From the NCBI GenBank assembly GCA_963556495.2, contig OY747705.1:5671501-5735500 (forward strand): a DNA stretch of 64,000 nt. The letters are read 5' to 3'. Shown here one piece after another: positions 55,641 to 64,000 of this stretch. Below the pieces are notes generated by a model, which had not been told where the DNA came from, did not search any database, and was given only the letters and a program-made list of their open reading frames with translations. Within the stretch, counting starts at the first letter, position 1. Each line of letters begins with the position of its first letter. Made by a program: the position numbers and the translations under genes. Source of the DNA: Valencia hispanica. Its lineage: Eukaryota; Chordata; Actinopteri; Cyprinodontiformes; Valenciidae.

Positions 55641-55752
55641 AGGCAAAGAACAAGGAAGGAAGGAAGGAAGGAAGGAAGGAAGGAAGGAAGGAAGGAAGGA
55701 AGGAAGGAAGGAAGGAAGGAAGGAAGGAAGGAAGGAAGGAAGGAAGGAAGGA
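55641..55752. repeat. (AAGG)n microsatellite, about 27 units
   Basis: Uninterrupted AAGG/GGAA tetranucleotide repeat. Open frames of KEGR or LPSF repeats across it are artefacts. Confidence 0.97.
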
Positions 55753-55759
55753 TCAGTGA

Positions 55760-56452
55760 TGCATGGATTTTTCATGAACAAACATTTAATTTAAATGCCA
55801 TACTGTTCTAATAGCTTCTGTCTTTAAGAGCTGCAAGCAGTCAGTCTCTTTACATGGCAAATTCTTCCAGATTATTGTTTTGACTTTAAAGAAATTATGA
55901 ACTTGATTTCCATTATGAATCTTTACCAAGCACACTTTCATTTCTACATGGTGAACCTAGCAGATATTATAAGCCATATCATTGATTCTACTATTGTATT
56001 GCCCTTGTTTCATTAGGGCCAAGTCAGTAAGCCAACTTGTCCAACACTGCACCTTTTGACTGCAGCTATTGTTCATGTTATTAATTACACCAGTGAAAAA
56101 GTGCTTTTCAATAGCTTTACAGCAGCTTTCTTGTTCTGCAACACCAACATGACAAATGAGATAATGTAGTCGTAGAAAAAAAAACTATCAGAGGAGAGAA
56201 CAAGAGACGTCTGGTCTGTGTGTGCCAGAAGCATTGATGTGGATGCCCGAACTAGAAATTAAACAGTAAAGAGTCTTTCACATAGTGTACTGTACCTGTT
56301 TATTTTTCAGCATCCCATAACCTCATTCTCAATATGTCTTCGAAGTTGAACCGCTAAATTTTGACATGAGCTACCATAGAAACCATGGCGGTGCCACCGG
56401 TAAAAGCTTCAGCAGTCCAGATCCTGTAAACACAATATAAACCAGTCCCACC
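55760..56452. other. No gene recognised
   Basis: AT-rich sequence without a supported frame. Confidence 0.5.

Positions 56453-56454
<2 letters not shown>

Positions 56455-56503
<49 letters not shown>
56455..56503. repeat. (CA)n microsatellite, 24 units
   Basis: Uninterrupted ACACAC run. Confidence 0.97.
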
Positions 56504-56504
<1 letters not shown>

Positions 56505-56509
56505 AGTCA

Positions 56510-57053
56510 GCCCTGACCTGTCTGACCATGACATGTTTTATTAATAAAATGAACACTGCTTTTCAATGAAGAAGTGATGGCTATAAAACAGCACATTAGG
56601 GCTTTTTTTTTCCAGAGGAAGGCTACACAGGTTTTACATAACAGAAAAAGTAATTTCCATTGCATTATTCATTGTGTCACATGTGCTCTAGTTGTCATTT
56701 TAATGTTAGATTCATCTTGTTGTTCAGAGCGAAGACAAGTGTGAGCTTTTGTAAAGAGGCGTTTGAGAGGCTTGTCAACAGCGTCATTGTGTGGATGCGT
56801 GTCCAATTTAACGCAGCTTGTTTCCTTTTTATTCTGCTTAGTGCCATCTTCAATTTGTTTGGTTGGTCAGAAAATTAAGTCAGGGAAACAATACATAACG
56901 GCACCTCCGATAAAATACGGATGTGTCACCAGTAGTCATAAAACGAGGAAACATTAAAACATGACATGGTAACATGGCTCCCTGCCCCGGAGAGGTGGTC
57001 ACGAGAAGGATCCAGGTCCCACAAAGAAAGGGAAAGAAAATGTTATCAGCTAT
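56510..57053. other. No gene recognised
   Basis: Two overlapping frames at 56660-56957 lack motifs. Confidence 0.45.
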
Positions 57054-57571
57054 GCCTGACTAGGGCTGGACGGTATAGAAAAAGAGCATATCGATATGTA
57101 GAAGAGTCATATTGATTGATTTCAAAGATTATTAAAAACTACCAAAAAATGTAGGAATTTTTTTAAGTGCAACCCTGGTCATTTTATGCTATTCTTTGAT
57201 AAACTAATTTTAATTTAAAAATTCAATTCCGCCTTTTATTCAAACACCTTGTTTAACCATTACTGAAAGTTTGTAAGAAAACAAATCAAGTTAATAGACC
57301 TGAGTGACATCAGTAAATACTGAAAAAAATAGAACAGACTTATGTTATTAACCATTATGGTATTGAATAAGTAATATTTCAATTATTATTCATTTAAATT
57401 CATCCTGCTTAGGTCCTGCCACGACAACATTGCTGACCTGCTTTATTATTGTTACATTCAGTGTTGATGTGCATTATGTATTGGTTCAAAATGACTGTAG
57501 TATTGAGCTACCTGATAGGCTATGATGAAAAAGGAAGGGAAACATTTCTTTAATCGACCTTTTTTTTGCAC

Positions 57572-57612
57572 CACATGTCTATCGATTGATAGACATGTGT
57601 GATAGACATGTG
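57572..57612. repeat. Hairpin plus tandem 13-mer at the 5' junction of L2 copy C
   Basis: CACATGTCTATC, GATT, GATAGACATGTG form a perfect 12-bp stem. TGATAGACATGTG then repeats immediately (57587-57599, 57600-57612). The LINE begins at the next base. Confidence 0.95.
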
Positions 57613-59400
57613 ACAACTTAAGGTCAAGATCAGAGACAGCAAGGAGGCATACAGGAAGAAGCTGGAGAACAAACTACAGAGGAACAATATCAGAGATGTC
57701 TGGTCAGGAATGAGAAAGATCACAGGTTTTAAGGACAGGAAGGATTGGATAGATGGAAGTCTGGACAGAGCCAATGAACTGAACATATTCTTCAACAGGT
57801 TCAGTTCAGGAACTAGCTCAGCATCCTCCTCTCCTGTTCCCAGCCAAACAGACATCCCACTCTCCTCTGACCAACAGCTTTCCTGTTACACCTCGGATGT
57901 TTTATCCTTCACCTCAGCCATGGACTCTTCTCATTCCACAAGTTTGACTTCAACCAAGTCAGGAAATGCTGCTACCCCCTTTGCCTCCCCCTCCCACTTG
58001 TCTGTCTCCAAAAGTCAGGTGAAGAGGCAGCTGGAGAAACTGAACCGGAACAAGGCTGCAGGTCCAGATGGTGTCAGCCCCAGAGTCCTGAAGGCCTGTG
58101 CTGAGCAGCTCTGTGGGATTCTGCAGCACCTCTTCAACCTTAGCCTAACTCAGAAGAAGGTTCCAGTGTTGTGGAAGACATCCTGCCTTGTTCCAGTACC
58201 CAAAAGAACTCACCCATCAGTCATCAATGACTATAGACCTGTTGCCCTGACATCCCACATCATGAAGGTCCTGGAGAGACTCCTGTTGGCACCCCTGAGT
58301 AAGCAAACAAGAACATATCAGGACCCACTGCAGTTTGCTTATCGCTGTGGAGTTGGAGTTGAAGATGCCATCATCCACCTATTTCAACCAACCCACTGTC
58401 ATCTGGACAAAGCAGGCAGCACTGTGAGGATCATGTTCTTTGATTTCTCTAGTGCATTTAACACAATTCAGCCTGATTTGCTTTGTCAGAAACTCCTGAA
58501 GACACAGGTGGAGCCCTCAACAATCGGCTGGATCAATGACTACCTGACCAACAGACCACAATTTGTAAGACTGAAGAATTGTGTGTCAAACCAGGTGGTC
58601 AGCAGCACAGGAGCACCACAGGGGACCGTATTCTCACCATTCCTTTTCACTCTGTACACCTCAGACTTCCAGTACAAATCAGAGACCTGTCATCTGCAGA
58701 AATACTCAGATGACTCTGCAATTGTCGGGTGTATCAGAGATGGACAAGAAGCTGAATACAGAGAGCTGGTGGACCGCTTTGTGACATGGTGTGGAAACAA
58801 TCGTCTCACCTTGAATGTGAACAAAACAAATGAGATGATTGTAGATTTCAGAAGAAACAGGGATAAGTCAAACACTGTTTCCATCATGGGAGAAGAAGTG
58901 GAGGTGGTTGAGGAGTATAAATACCTCGGAGTTCACCTTGACAAAAGACTGGACTGGAGGCGCAACAGGGAAGCCGTCTACAAGAAGGGACAGAGCAGAC
59001 TGTACTTCTTGAGGAAGCTTAGGTCCTTCAAGGTTTGCAGCAAGATGCTGCAGATCTTCTACAAGTCTGTTGTGGAGAGTGTAATCTCTTCAGCCGTCAT
59101 CTGTTGGGGTAGCAGCATCAGAGCCAGGGATTTAAATAGGTTAAACAACCTGATAAAGAAGGTTCTGGTTCTGTTCTTGGGACAATTGTGGAACATCTGG
59201 AGATGATGATGCAAAGAAGGATTCTTCATAAAATCAAAAAAATGATGGACAACCCTGAGCATCCTCTTCATGAGACTGTCATACAACAACAGAATGTCTT
59301 CAGTAGGAGGCTTCTTCAGTTTAGCTGCAACACAGACCGCTACAGGAAATCCTTCCTGCCCACAGCCATCATCAACTACAACAACTCCTTAAATAATTAA
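57613..59400 (+). pseudogene. L2/Rex1-group RT ORF, 5'-truncated, one frameshift
   Basis: Open from the truncation through KLNRNKAAGPDGVSP, FFDFSSAFNTIQ, STGAPQGTVFSP and KYSDDSAIVG to about 59165. A TT insertion relative to copy A then shifts the frame; the last ~70 residues (MMQRRILHKIKKMMDNPEHP onward) are open in the next frame to 59400. The ATG at 57710 is internal, not a natural start. Catalytic Asp residues are intact, so decay is slight. Confidence 0.9.
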
Positions 59401-59462
59401 TTATATGAGCTATACCAACACTAATTTCCCTCTGGGATCAATAAAGTATTTTTGAATTGAAT
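57613..59462 (+). mobile_element. L2/Rex1-group LINE, copy C (5'-truncated)
   Basis: From CAACTTAAGGTCAAGATCAG, inside the linker between endonuclease and RT, to the tail AATTTCCCTCTGGGATCAAT and AAGTATTTTTGAATTGAATT. No endonuclease is present. It runs opposite to copies A and B. Confidence 0.9.
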
Positions 59463-59544
59463 TTGAATATATTGTTATTGAATTATTGTCCAGCCTGACA
59501 GTTTTCAGTTACATAACATGTTATGTTCGATGGGTTTTGGAGAT

Positions 59545-60065
59545 TCCTCTGTTTGTCATGATTCTGTAGTTTCCAGCCATTATCCATGCTGCTCCTTTGC
59601 TCATAGACCCTCCTGTACCTGCTGATTAGTTCATTACTCTCACCTGTCCCTCCTCCTCCTCCCAGTGTGAGATCATCTGTGGTCATTCCGGTCACAACCT
59701 TTGACTTTTTCTATCCATGCCCTTGTTCCCGATTGTGTGCTTGACCTATTTTCTGCCTCTACCTACTCCTTGCTTATTTTGTGAGTGACTCCGCTCATAG
59801 CTTCGAACCTTGCTTGAAGTATCTGGACTCTGGTACTAGCCTCGCTGATCGTGGTTTTATTTTCCTTTGCTTGTCTGCCTGGTGTAGGACCTGAACAGTT
59901 CCTCTGACATAGAACTGGTTCACACAGCAAGATAATTCTGCCAATTTCTGACCCAATTCTCCCCTTCCCACTTTTTGGTCACAGCTTTGCTGTTTCAGAA
60001 ACTGTTCTGTCAGCCGGATCAAGAAAAGTTCTTCCATGTGAACAATTTTGATGCAAAATAATGGC
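59545..60065. other. Pyrimidine-rich repeat-like stretch
   Basis: 59560-59760 has the CTCACCTGTCCCTCCTCCTC and CATGCCCTTGTTCCCGATTG style of teleost retroelement ends; 59905-60060 includes CTGGTTCACACAGCAAGATA. No coding frame or partner repeat was found. Confidence 0.35.
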
Positions 60066-60069
60066 CTTG

Positions 60070-60720
60070 GTTACATGGACACCAGTAATGGGATTAAAAG
60101 TCTAATTGGAATATGAGTGCTTTATGTAAACATGCCATTTGGAATACTCTGAGCAATCTTTCCTTACGATTGAGACAGCTGGGTTATGCCGACTGTCATT
60201 CCGATCGCTGTGCATGTAAACACTTTTTTCCGAATGTTGGTCATTATTGCGCATGTCTGTTACTTCATGCGTAGACGTACCTTATGTCGGTGTAAAACAA
60301 TAAAGGGATTCGGATTAGGATTTGACTGTGTACACAACAAGAAAGGGATTCGGATTAGGATTTGACTGTGTACACAACAATATAGGGATTCGGATTAGGA
60401 TTTGACTGTGTACACAACAAGAAAGGGATTTGGATTTGACTGTTTACACAACAAGAAAGGCGTGTAAATGTAAAACCGTGAGAAGGAAAAATAAAAGCAT
60501 GTTCCGAAGAACATCGTACCTTTCCATTTTAAACAGTCTGCTACTTCTTCTTCGAGGGCTGTTTCCGGTATGTTAGATAGTTCTGCGTATGTCAAAATGA
60601 ATTGAACGTGTGACGGATGTAAACGCTTGTCATAATCGGATACATTTTTTTCAGGGACCATGTACACAGTCAAATTCTAATCCCAAATATGATCAGATTA
60701 AAGACATTTTGCACATGTAA
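60070..60720. mobile_element. Inverted-repeat element with an internal 40-bp tandem array
   Basis: The left side GGTTACATGGACACCAGTAA and the right side TGCACATGTAAAACG are opposed, with GGATTAAAAG/ATCAGATTAAAG subterminal motifs, as in short fish DNA elements with (T)TACATG-type ends. It is AT-rich with no transposase. Ends are approximate. Confidence 0.5.
60302..60465. repeat. 40-bp tandem repeat, 4 copies
   Basis: Copies start at 60305, 60345, 60385 and 60425 (GGGATTCGGATTAGGATTTG then ACTGTGTACACAACAA). The last lacks about 7 bp. An inverse, diverged copy of the same motif lies near the element end (60658-60684, GTACACAGTCAAATTCTAAT). Confidence 0.9.
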
Positions 60721-61545
60721 AACGTACTTAGAGTATATAGAGTATAAGTCCCCATTTTCGATAGTACTGCATCGCTTTGCTCCACTTTGCTCTAAATTAA
60801 CGGGATACATCACGTCGGCAACTGTGGCGAAAGTACGTAAAGTCACGTGGTACGGAAACCTAATAAAAAACTAGCCGACATAAAACATTGAAAATTTGTT
60901 TAATTTTATTAGTTTACTTGCGTCTATTTTCGATAGACAAACTTATTTTAAAAACATGTCTATTCTAACTAAATGTAAGATTTTACTAAATCAATTTAAG
61001 CTTTTTAAATACTTTTTAAAGGTCTTAATTTTCTTTAAATCAATTAATCAACGTTTGATACTTTTCAATACCCCGCAGATACCCTGTAGTTGTAAAATAT
61101 TTTGGCATTGCTGGGTCGTGTGATTCTCTGTAGTTGATAATTTTTCAGACTTTTTTTTATTCAGTAGTGGCTGTTAGCATGACATTAACAAAAACTAAAA
61201 GGAAAAGGGAAACTAAGATTGCATTTACAGAAATGTAAGTACTTACTGGTAATAAGGACATTTTATTAAGCATAATCTTGTAGAAAATGTGTTATTTAAC
61301 CCTACTTTATCTACAACGCTTTTGTATTAAACAGCCACTTACTCTAGCTCTAGACAATATGAATGATGATGAGGGTATCACTTTATGAAAAAAACAGTAT
61401 TAGGATGTCATTAATTTACCTGATTGATACACTAACTTTTGTTTTCCAAATAAGATGAGATTCAACGTCCAAGACAGAATTTATAAAATGGCAAATGGAC
61501 AGAATGTATATACTGAAGCGTTAGTGAGCCAAAGTTTTCCCGGTA
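60721..61545. other. No gene recognised
   Basis: At 61180 an ATG opens MTLTKTKRKRETKIAFTEM just before GTAAGT, a neat but unsupported exon-like pattern. The remainder is AT-rich. Confidence 0.35.
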
Positions 61546-61549
61546 GAAA

Positions 61550-61690
61550 TCATCCATCTATCCATCCCATCGACTTTCTTCCACATGTGCCGGTCCATGT
61601 CACAGAGGTCACAGGTCCAGGGAGAAACCACACTTAGCTCTCCTCAGAGTCACTCTCTGGCTCATATTGAGGATCCCAAGGCATTCTGTA
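61550..61690 (-). mobile_element. Diverged Rex3-like LINE 3' end
   Basis: CATCCATCTATCCATCCCAT followed by CTTTCTTCCACATGTGCCGG and a diverged version of the 63070-63200 sequence, with GAGGATCCCAAGGCATTC at its end. Short and old. Confidence 0.45.
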
Positions 61691-61844
61691 TGCAATATAA
61701 TGACTGTGGCTCAGTGGTTACAGAAGTTTTAGTTATTGCTTTGACCCTAACCCTATAAAGGTGCTTTTATAAAATCTATCCATTTACCATATATGGTAAA
61801 ACAGTTAAACAGTACTTGTTTAGCGCTTTATCTAGATGTGGGTA

Positions 61845-61945
61845 GGGTTGTCTAAATGTATTGATATCTCGAACTAATTGATACTAGAGAAATGAATTAT
61901 CCAGAGATAGTGTTTTGCATCTGAATCGATACAAACGGACCCGTT
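61845..61945. repeat. hAT-like terminus fragment
   Basis: GTAGGGTTGTCTAAATGTAT and TGATATCTCGAACTAATTGA resemble the end of another fish hAT family. The opposite end was not located. Confidence 0.35.
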
Positions 61946-63046
61946 CACATTTGCCCAAATTGTCGCACTTCAGCGCTGCAATAACAGATTTATGGCCCCT
62001 GCTCTCCCTGATAAGCTGCTTCTGGAGGTTTTAAACTCTGTTAACATAGAGCTAAAAAACCCAACAAAAAACATGTGACCCTCCTTACCCGATAAGCCAA
62101 TCACAAAAGCGTTGAACAGTATTTTCCCTATGAGGCAGAAGCACAGGAAAAAAGGGAATACCAAAGGATGCCACAAGCTAGCTTCACTAATGCTACACGC
62201 TAACGCTAGGACATGGATGTTTCAGACCAACCTGAAAAGGTTAGTAAAGCTCCTGTATCTGCAACAATGAAGTAGCTAAATGCTAGCATCACAGACAGCC
62301 CAGTAACAGTGCCCTGTCGGTCTGTGCTTCCCAGCTGCCAATTTCTGAACCGCGCAACGCTCTGTTCTACTGTTCTACTGCGGTACAAATGAACGCAGGA
62401 AAATGTTCTATCCATTGCTTAAACAAACCATGTCAACCTGCTGCAGCAGCTGATCACTAAAGAAAATACTCAGGAAAATCATTACAAGGCAAAAACCGTA
62501 CAGGACCACTGCTGAATACATGTGCATACACCAGATCCCTGTTTACACAGTTAAAAAGGTTTTGTGTGCTACAGATGCATGCTTGTTTTGCAACATTATT
62601 TGTTTTTGTATAGAATGATCCTTTATTTGACCTTCAGTAGCAAAACTTTATTTGTATCAACAGCAAATTGACAATTAAGAGGACACAGTCGCACACTAAA
62701 GAGGTTATAATAAAAAAAAAATATTGCATGACTAAATCGAAGAATCTTAAAAGATATTAACAAATATACTAAGTGTTATTTTGTCTGCTGTTTTGCCATG
62801 AAGGGGAATGGCACTTTTAGATTTTATAACTGTGAACCCGGATAAGTTGACAGTACTTAAACCATTTGCGTCAAGTGATTGCCTCAAAGAGTTCAAGTAC
62901 AGTCATCTTGAATCTGCAACGTTTAGAATGTAAAATTTTAAGTTACATAAACATAAATGGTTTGAGTAATTGAGTAAAGAAAATAAATTTGTTCAAGTAT
63001 AGTCAACTTAAATGTGAACATTCAGAATTAAACATTTTAAGTTATA
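61946..63046. other. No gene recognised
   Basis: Short frames only. 62830-63045 contains AAGTTGACAGTACTTAA and TTTTAAGTTA-type segments of a dispersed fish repeat with unclear limits. Confidence 0.4.
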
Positions 63047-64000
63047 TCCATCCATCCATCCATCCATTTTCTTCCGCTTATCCGGGGTCGGGTCGCGGGG
63101 GCAGCAGCCTAAGCAAAGAGACCCAGACTTCCCTCTCCCCAGCCACTTGTTCCAGCTCCTCGGGAGGAACCCCAAGGCCCTCCCAGGCCAGCCGAGAAAC
63201 ATAGTCCCTCCAGCGTGTCCTGGGCCTTCCCCTGGGCCTCCTCCCGGTGAGACGTGCCTGAAACACCTCACCAGGGAGGCGTCCAGGAGGCATCCTGACC
63301 AGATGCCCGAGCCACCTCAACTGACTCCTCTCGATGTGGAGAAGCAGCGGCTCTACTCTGAGCCCCCTCCGGATGACTGAGCTTCTCACCCTATCTCTAA
63401 GGGAGAGCCCAGACACCCTACGGAGGAAACTCATTTCAGCCGCTTGTATCCGTGATCTCGTTCTTTCGGTCACCACCCAGAGTTCGTGACCATAGATGAG
63501 GGTAGGAACGTAGATCAACCGGTAAATCGAGAGCTTCGCCTTTTGGCTCAGCTCTCTCTTCACCACGACAGACCGGTAGAGCGCCCGCATAACTGCAGAT
63601 GCCCCACCAATCCGTCTATCGATCTCCCGCTCCATTTTTCCCTCATTCGTGAACAAGACCCCCAGATACTTAAACTTCTCCACTTGGGGAAGGACCCCAT
63701 CCCCGACCCGGAGGAGGCACCCCACCCTTTTCGGCTCAAGACCATGGCCTCGGATTTGGAGGTGCTGATTCTCATCCCAGCTGCTTCACACTCGGCTGCG
63801 AACAGCTCCAGCGAAAGCTGTAGATCACGCTCCGATGAAGCCAACAGGACCACATCATCTGCAAAAAGCAAAGACCCGATCCTGAGGCCACCAAAACGGA
63901 TCCCCTCAACGCCTTGGCTGCGCCTAGAGATCCTGTCCATAAAAGTTAGGAACAGGATCGGTGACAAAGGGCAACCTTGGCGGAGTCCAACTCTCACTGG
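63047..64000 (-). mobile_element. Rex3 LINE (RTE clade), running off the window
   Basis: The minus strand ends in (GGAT)n (ATCC on plus, 63047-63068). The plus-strand sequence at 63957-63975 (ATCGGTGACAAAGGGCAACC) matches the Rex3 RT region commonly used to detect this family in fish. The 5' part lies outside the window. Confidence 0.85.
63078..64000 (-). pseudogene. Rex3 reverse transcriptase C-terminal half, frameshifted
   Basis: The upstream frame (to about 63735) has GLRQGCPLSPILFLTFMDR and LLFADDVVLLASSERDLQLS, with the FADD catalytic box at about 63854-63865, then MRISTSKSEAMVLSRKG. A one-base change near 63730 moves the reading to a second frame: VGDGVLPQVEKFKYLGVLFT, IYVPTLIYGHELWVVTERTR, RRVSGLSLRDRVRSSVIRRG and RWLGHLVRMPPGRLPGEVFQ. 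It ends PPRPDPG and a stop at 63078. Each half is open over its length, so decay is recent. The enzyme primes cDNA synthesis on nicked target DNA; this copy needs frameshift repair to be active. Confidence 0.85.

Larger units (their letters stand above)
57061..59492. mobile_element. hAT-like non-autonomous element, copy 2, split by L2 copy C
   Basis: The left end TAGGGCTGGACGGTATAG and ~490 bp of interior match 14121-15172. The right end AATTATTGTCCAG lies at 59480-59492, beyond the LINE. GCCTGAC flanks both sides (57054-57060 and 59493-59499), a 7-base remnant of the expected 8-bp duplication. The LINE entered between ATCGAT and ATATTG of the element. Confidence 0.75.

Noticed and set aside
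55433..55811. Four overlapping frames of KEGR or LPSF repeats
   Set aside because: Translation of the (AAGG)n array in several frames.
61180..61240. Possible first exon MTLTKTKRKRETKIAF before GTAAGT
   Set aside because: Basic N-terminus and donor site are suggestive, but no conserved domain, second exon or paralogue is visible.
63008..63271. 87-codon minus-strand frame at the Rex3 3' end
   Set aside because: Out-of-frame reading of the Rex3 coding end and tail.

Overview
The window is eukaryotic and almost certainly from a teleost fish. It is AT-rich and dense in microsatellites. Almost everything recognisable is transposable-element sequence typical of ray-finned fish: L2/Rex1-group and Rex3 non-LTR retrotransposons, Tc1-like transposons, hAT-like and other non-autonomous DNA elements, a Ngaro (DIRS-order) tyrosine-recombinase retroelement, and several common teleost repeats. 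I recognise no host protein-coding exon, rRNA or tRNA. Coordinates of repeats were set by eye and are good to roughly 5-30 bp unless a duplication or motif fixes them.

Layout. 1-8.3 kb: a shared teleost repeat, a long (AT)n tract, a broken MADF-domain exon (2.5 kb), and a broken basic/coiled-coil gene on the minus strand (5.5-7.2 kb). That gene is split by a hAT-like element with a perfect 8-bp target duplication, and the hAT element itself holds an L2 3' end. 8.3-18.7 kb: mostly anonymous sequence with a minisatellite, a Tc1 relic, a hAT-like element and an 18-bp-arm palindrome. 18.7-25.1 kb: a foldback-like structure whose long inverted arms enclose a near full-length L2 LINE (copy A), several LINE tails and arrays of a palindromic TCAGAATTCTGA repeat. 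25.1-32 kb: Tc1 and LINE fragments, L2 copy B (817-codon ORF, the best preserved) and a broken THAP zinc-finger exon. 32.4-42.4 kb: rearranged Tc1 pieces, LINE 3' ends, short inverted-repeat elements and older repeats. 42.457-47.191 kb: a Ngaro element with split direct repeats A1-internal-B1-A2-B2. The repeats are nearly identical but the coding interior is decayed, and a 20-unit minisatellite of splice-acceptor-like modules sits between A2 and B2. 48.4-51.3 kb: a large Tc1 copy interrupted by a LINE, then another LINE RT fragment. 53.8-59.5 kb: two nested composites (a LINE inside a short inverted-repeat element, and L2 copy C inside a hAT-like element). 60-64 kb: a repeat with a 40-bp tandem array and a Rex3 element running off the window end.

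How the parts relate. No operon or host pathway is visible; the relationships are insertion order and shared machinery. The L2 copies probably moved by L2 reverse transcriptase. Their 3' tail (AATTTCCCTCTGGGATCAATAAAG plus a short repeat in sense) recurs across the window. The short hAT-like and Tc1-like elements depend on transposases not intact here. A recurrent theme is short perfect hairpins that look like locally templated inverted copies: at both 5'-truncated L2 junctions, inside a Tc1 gene, and at 17.1 kb.
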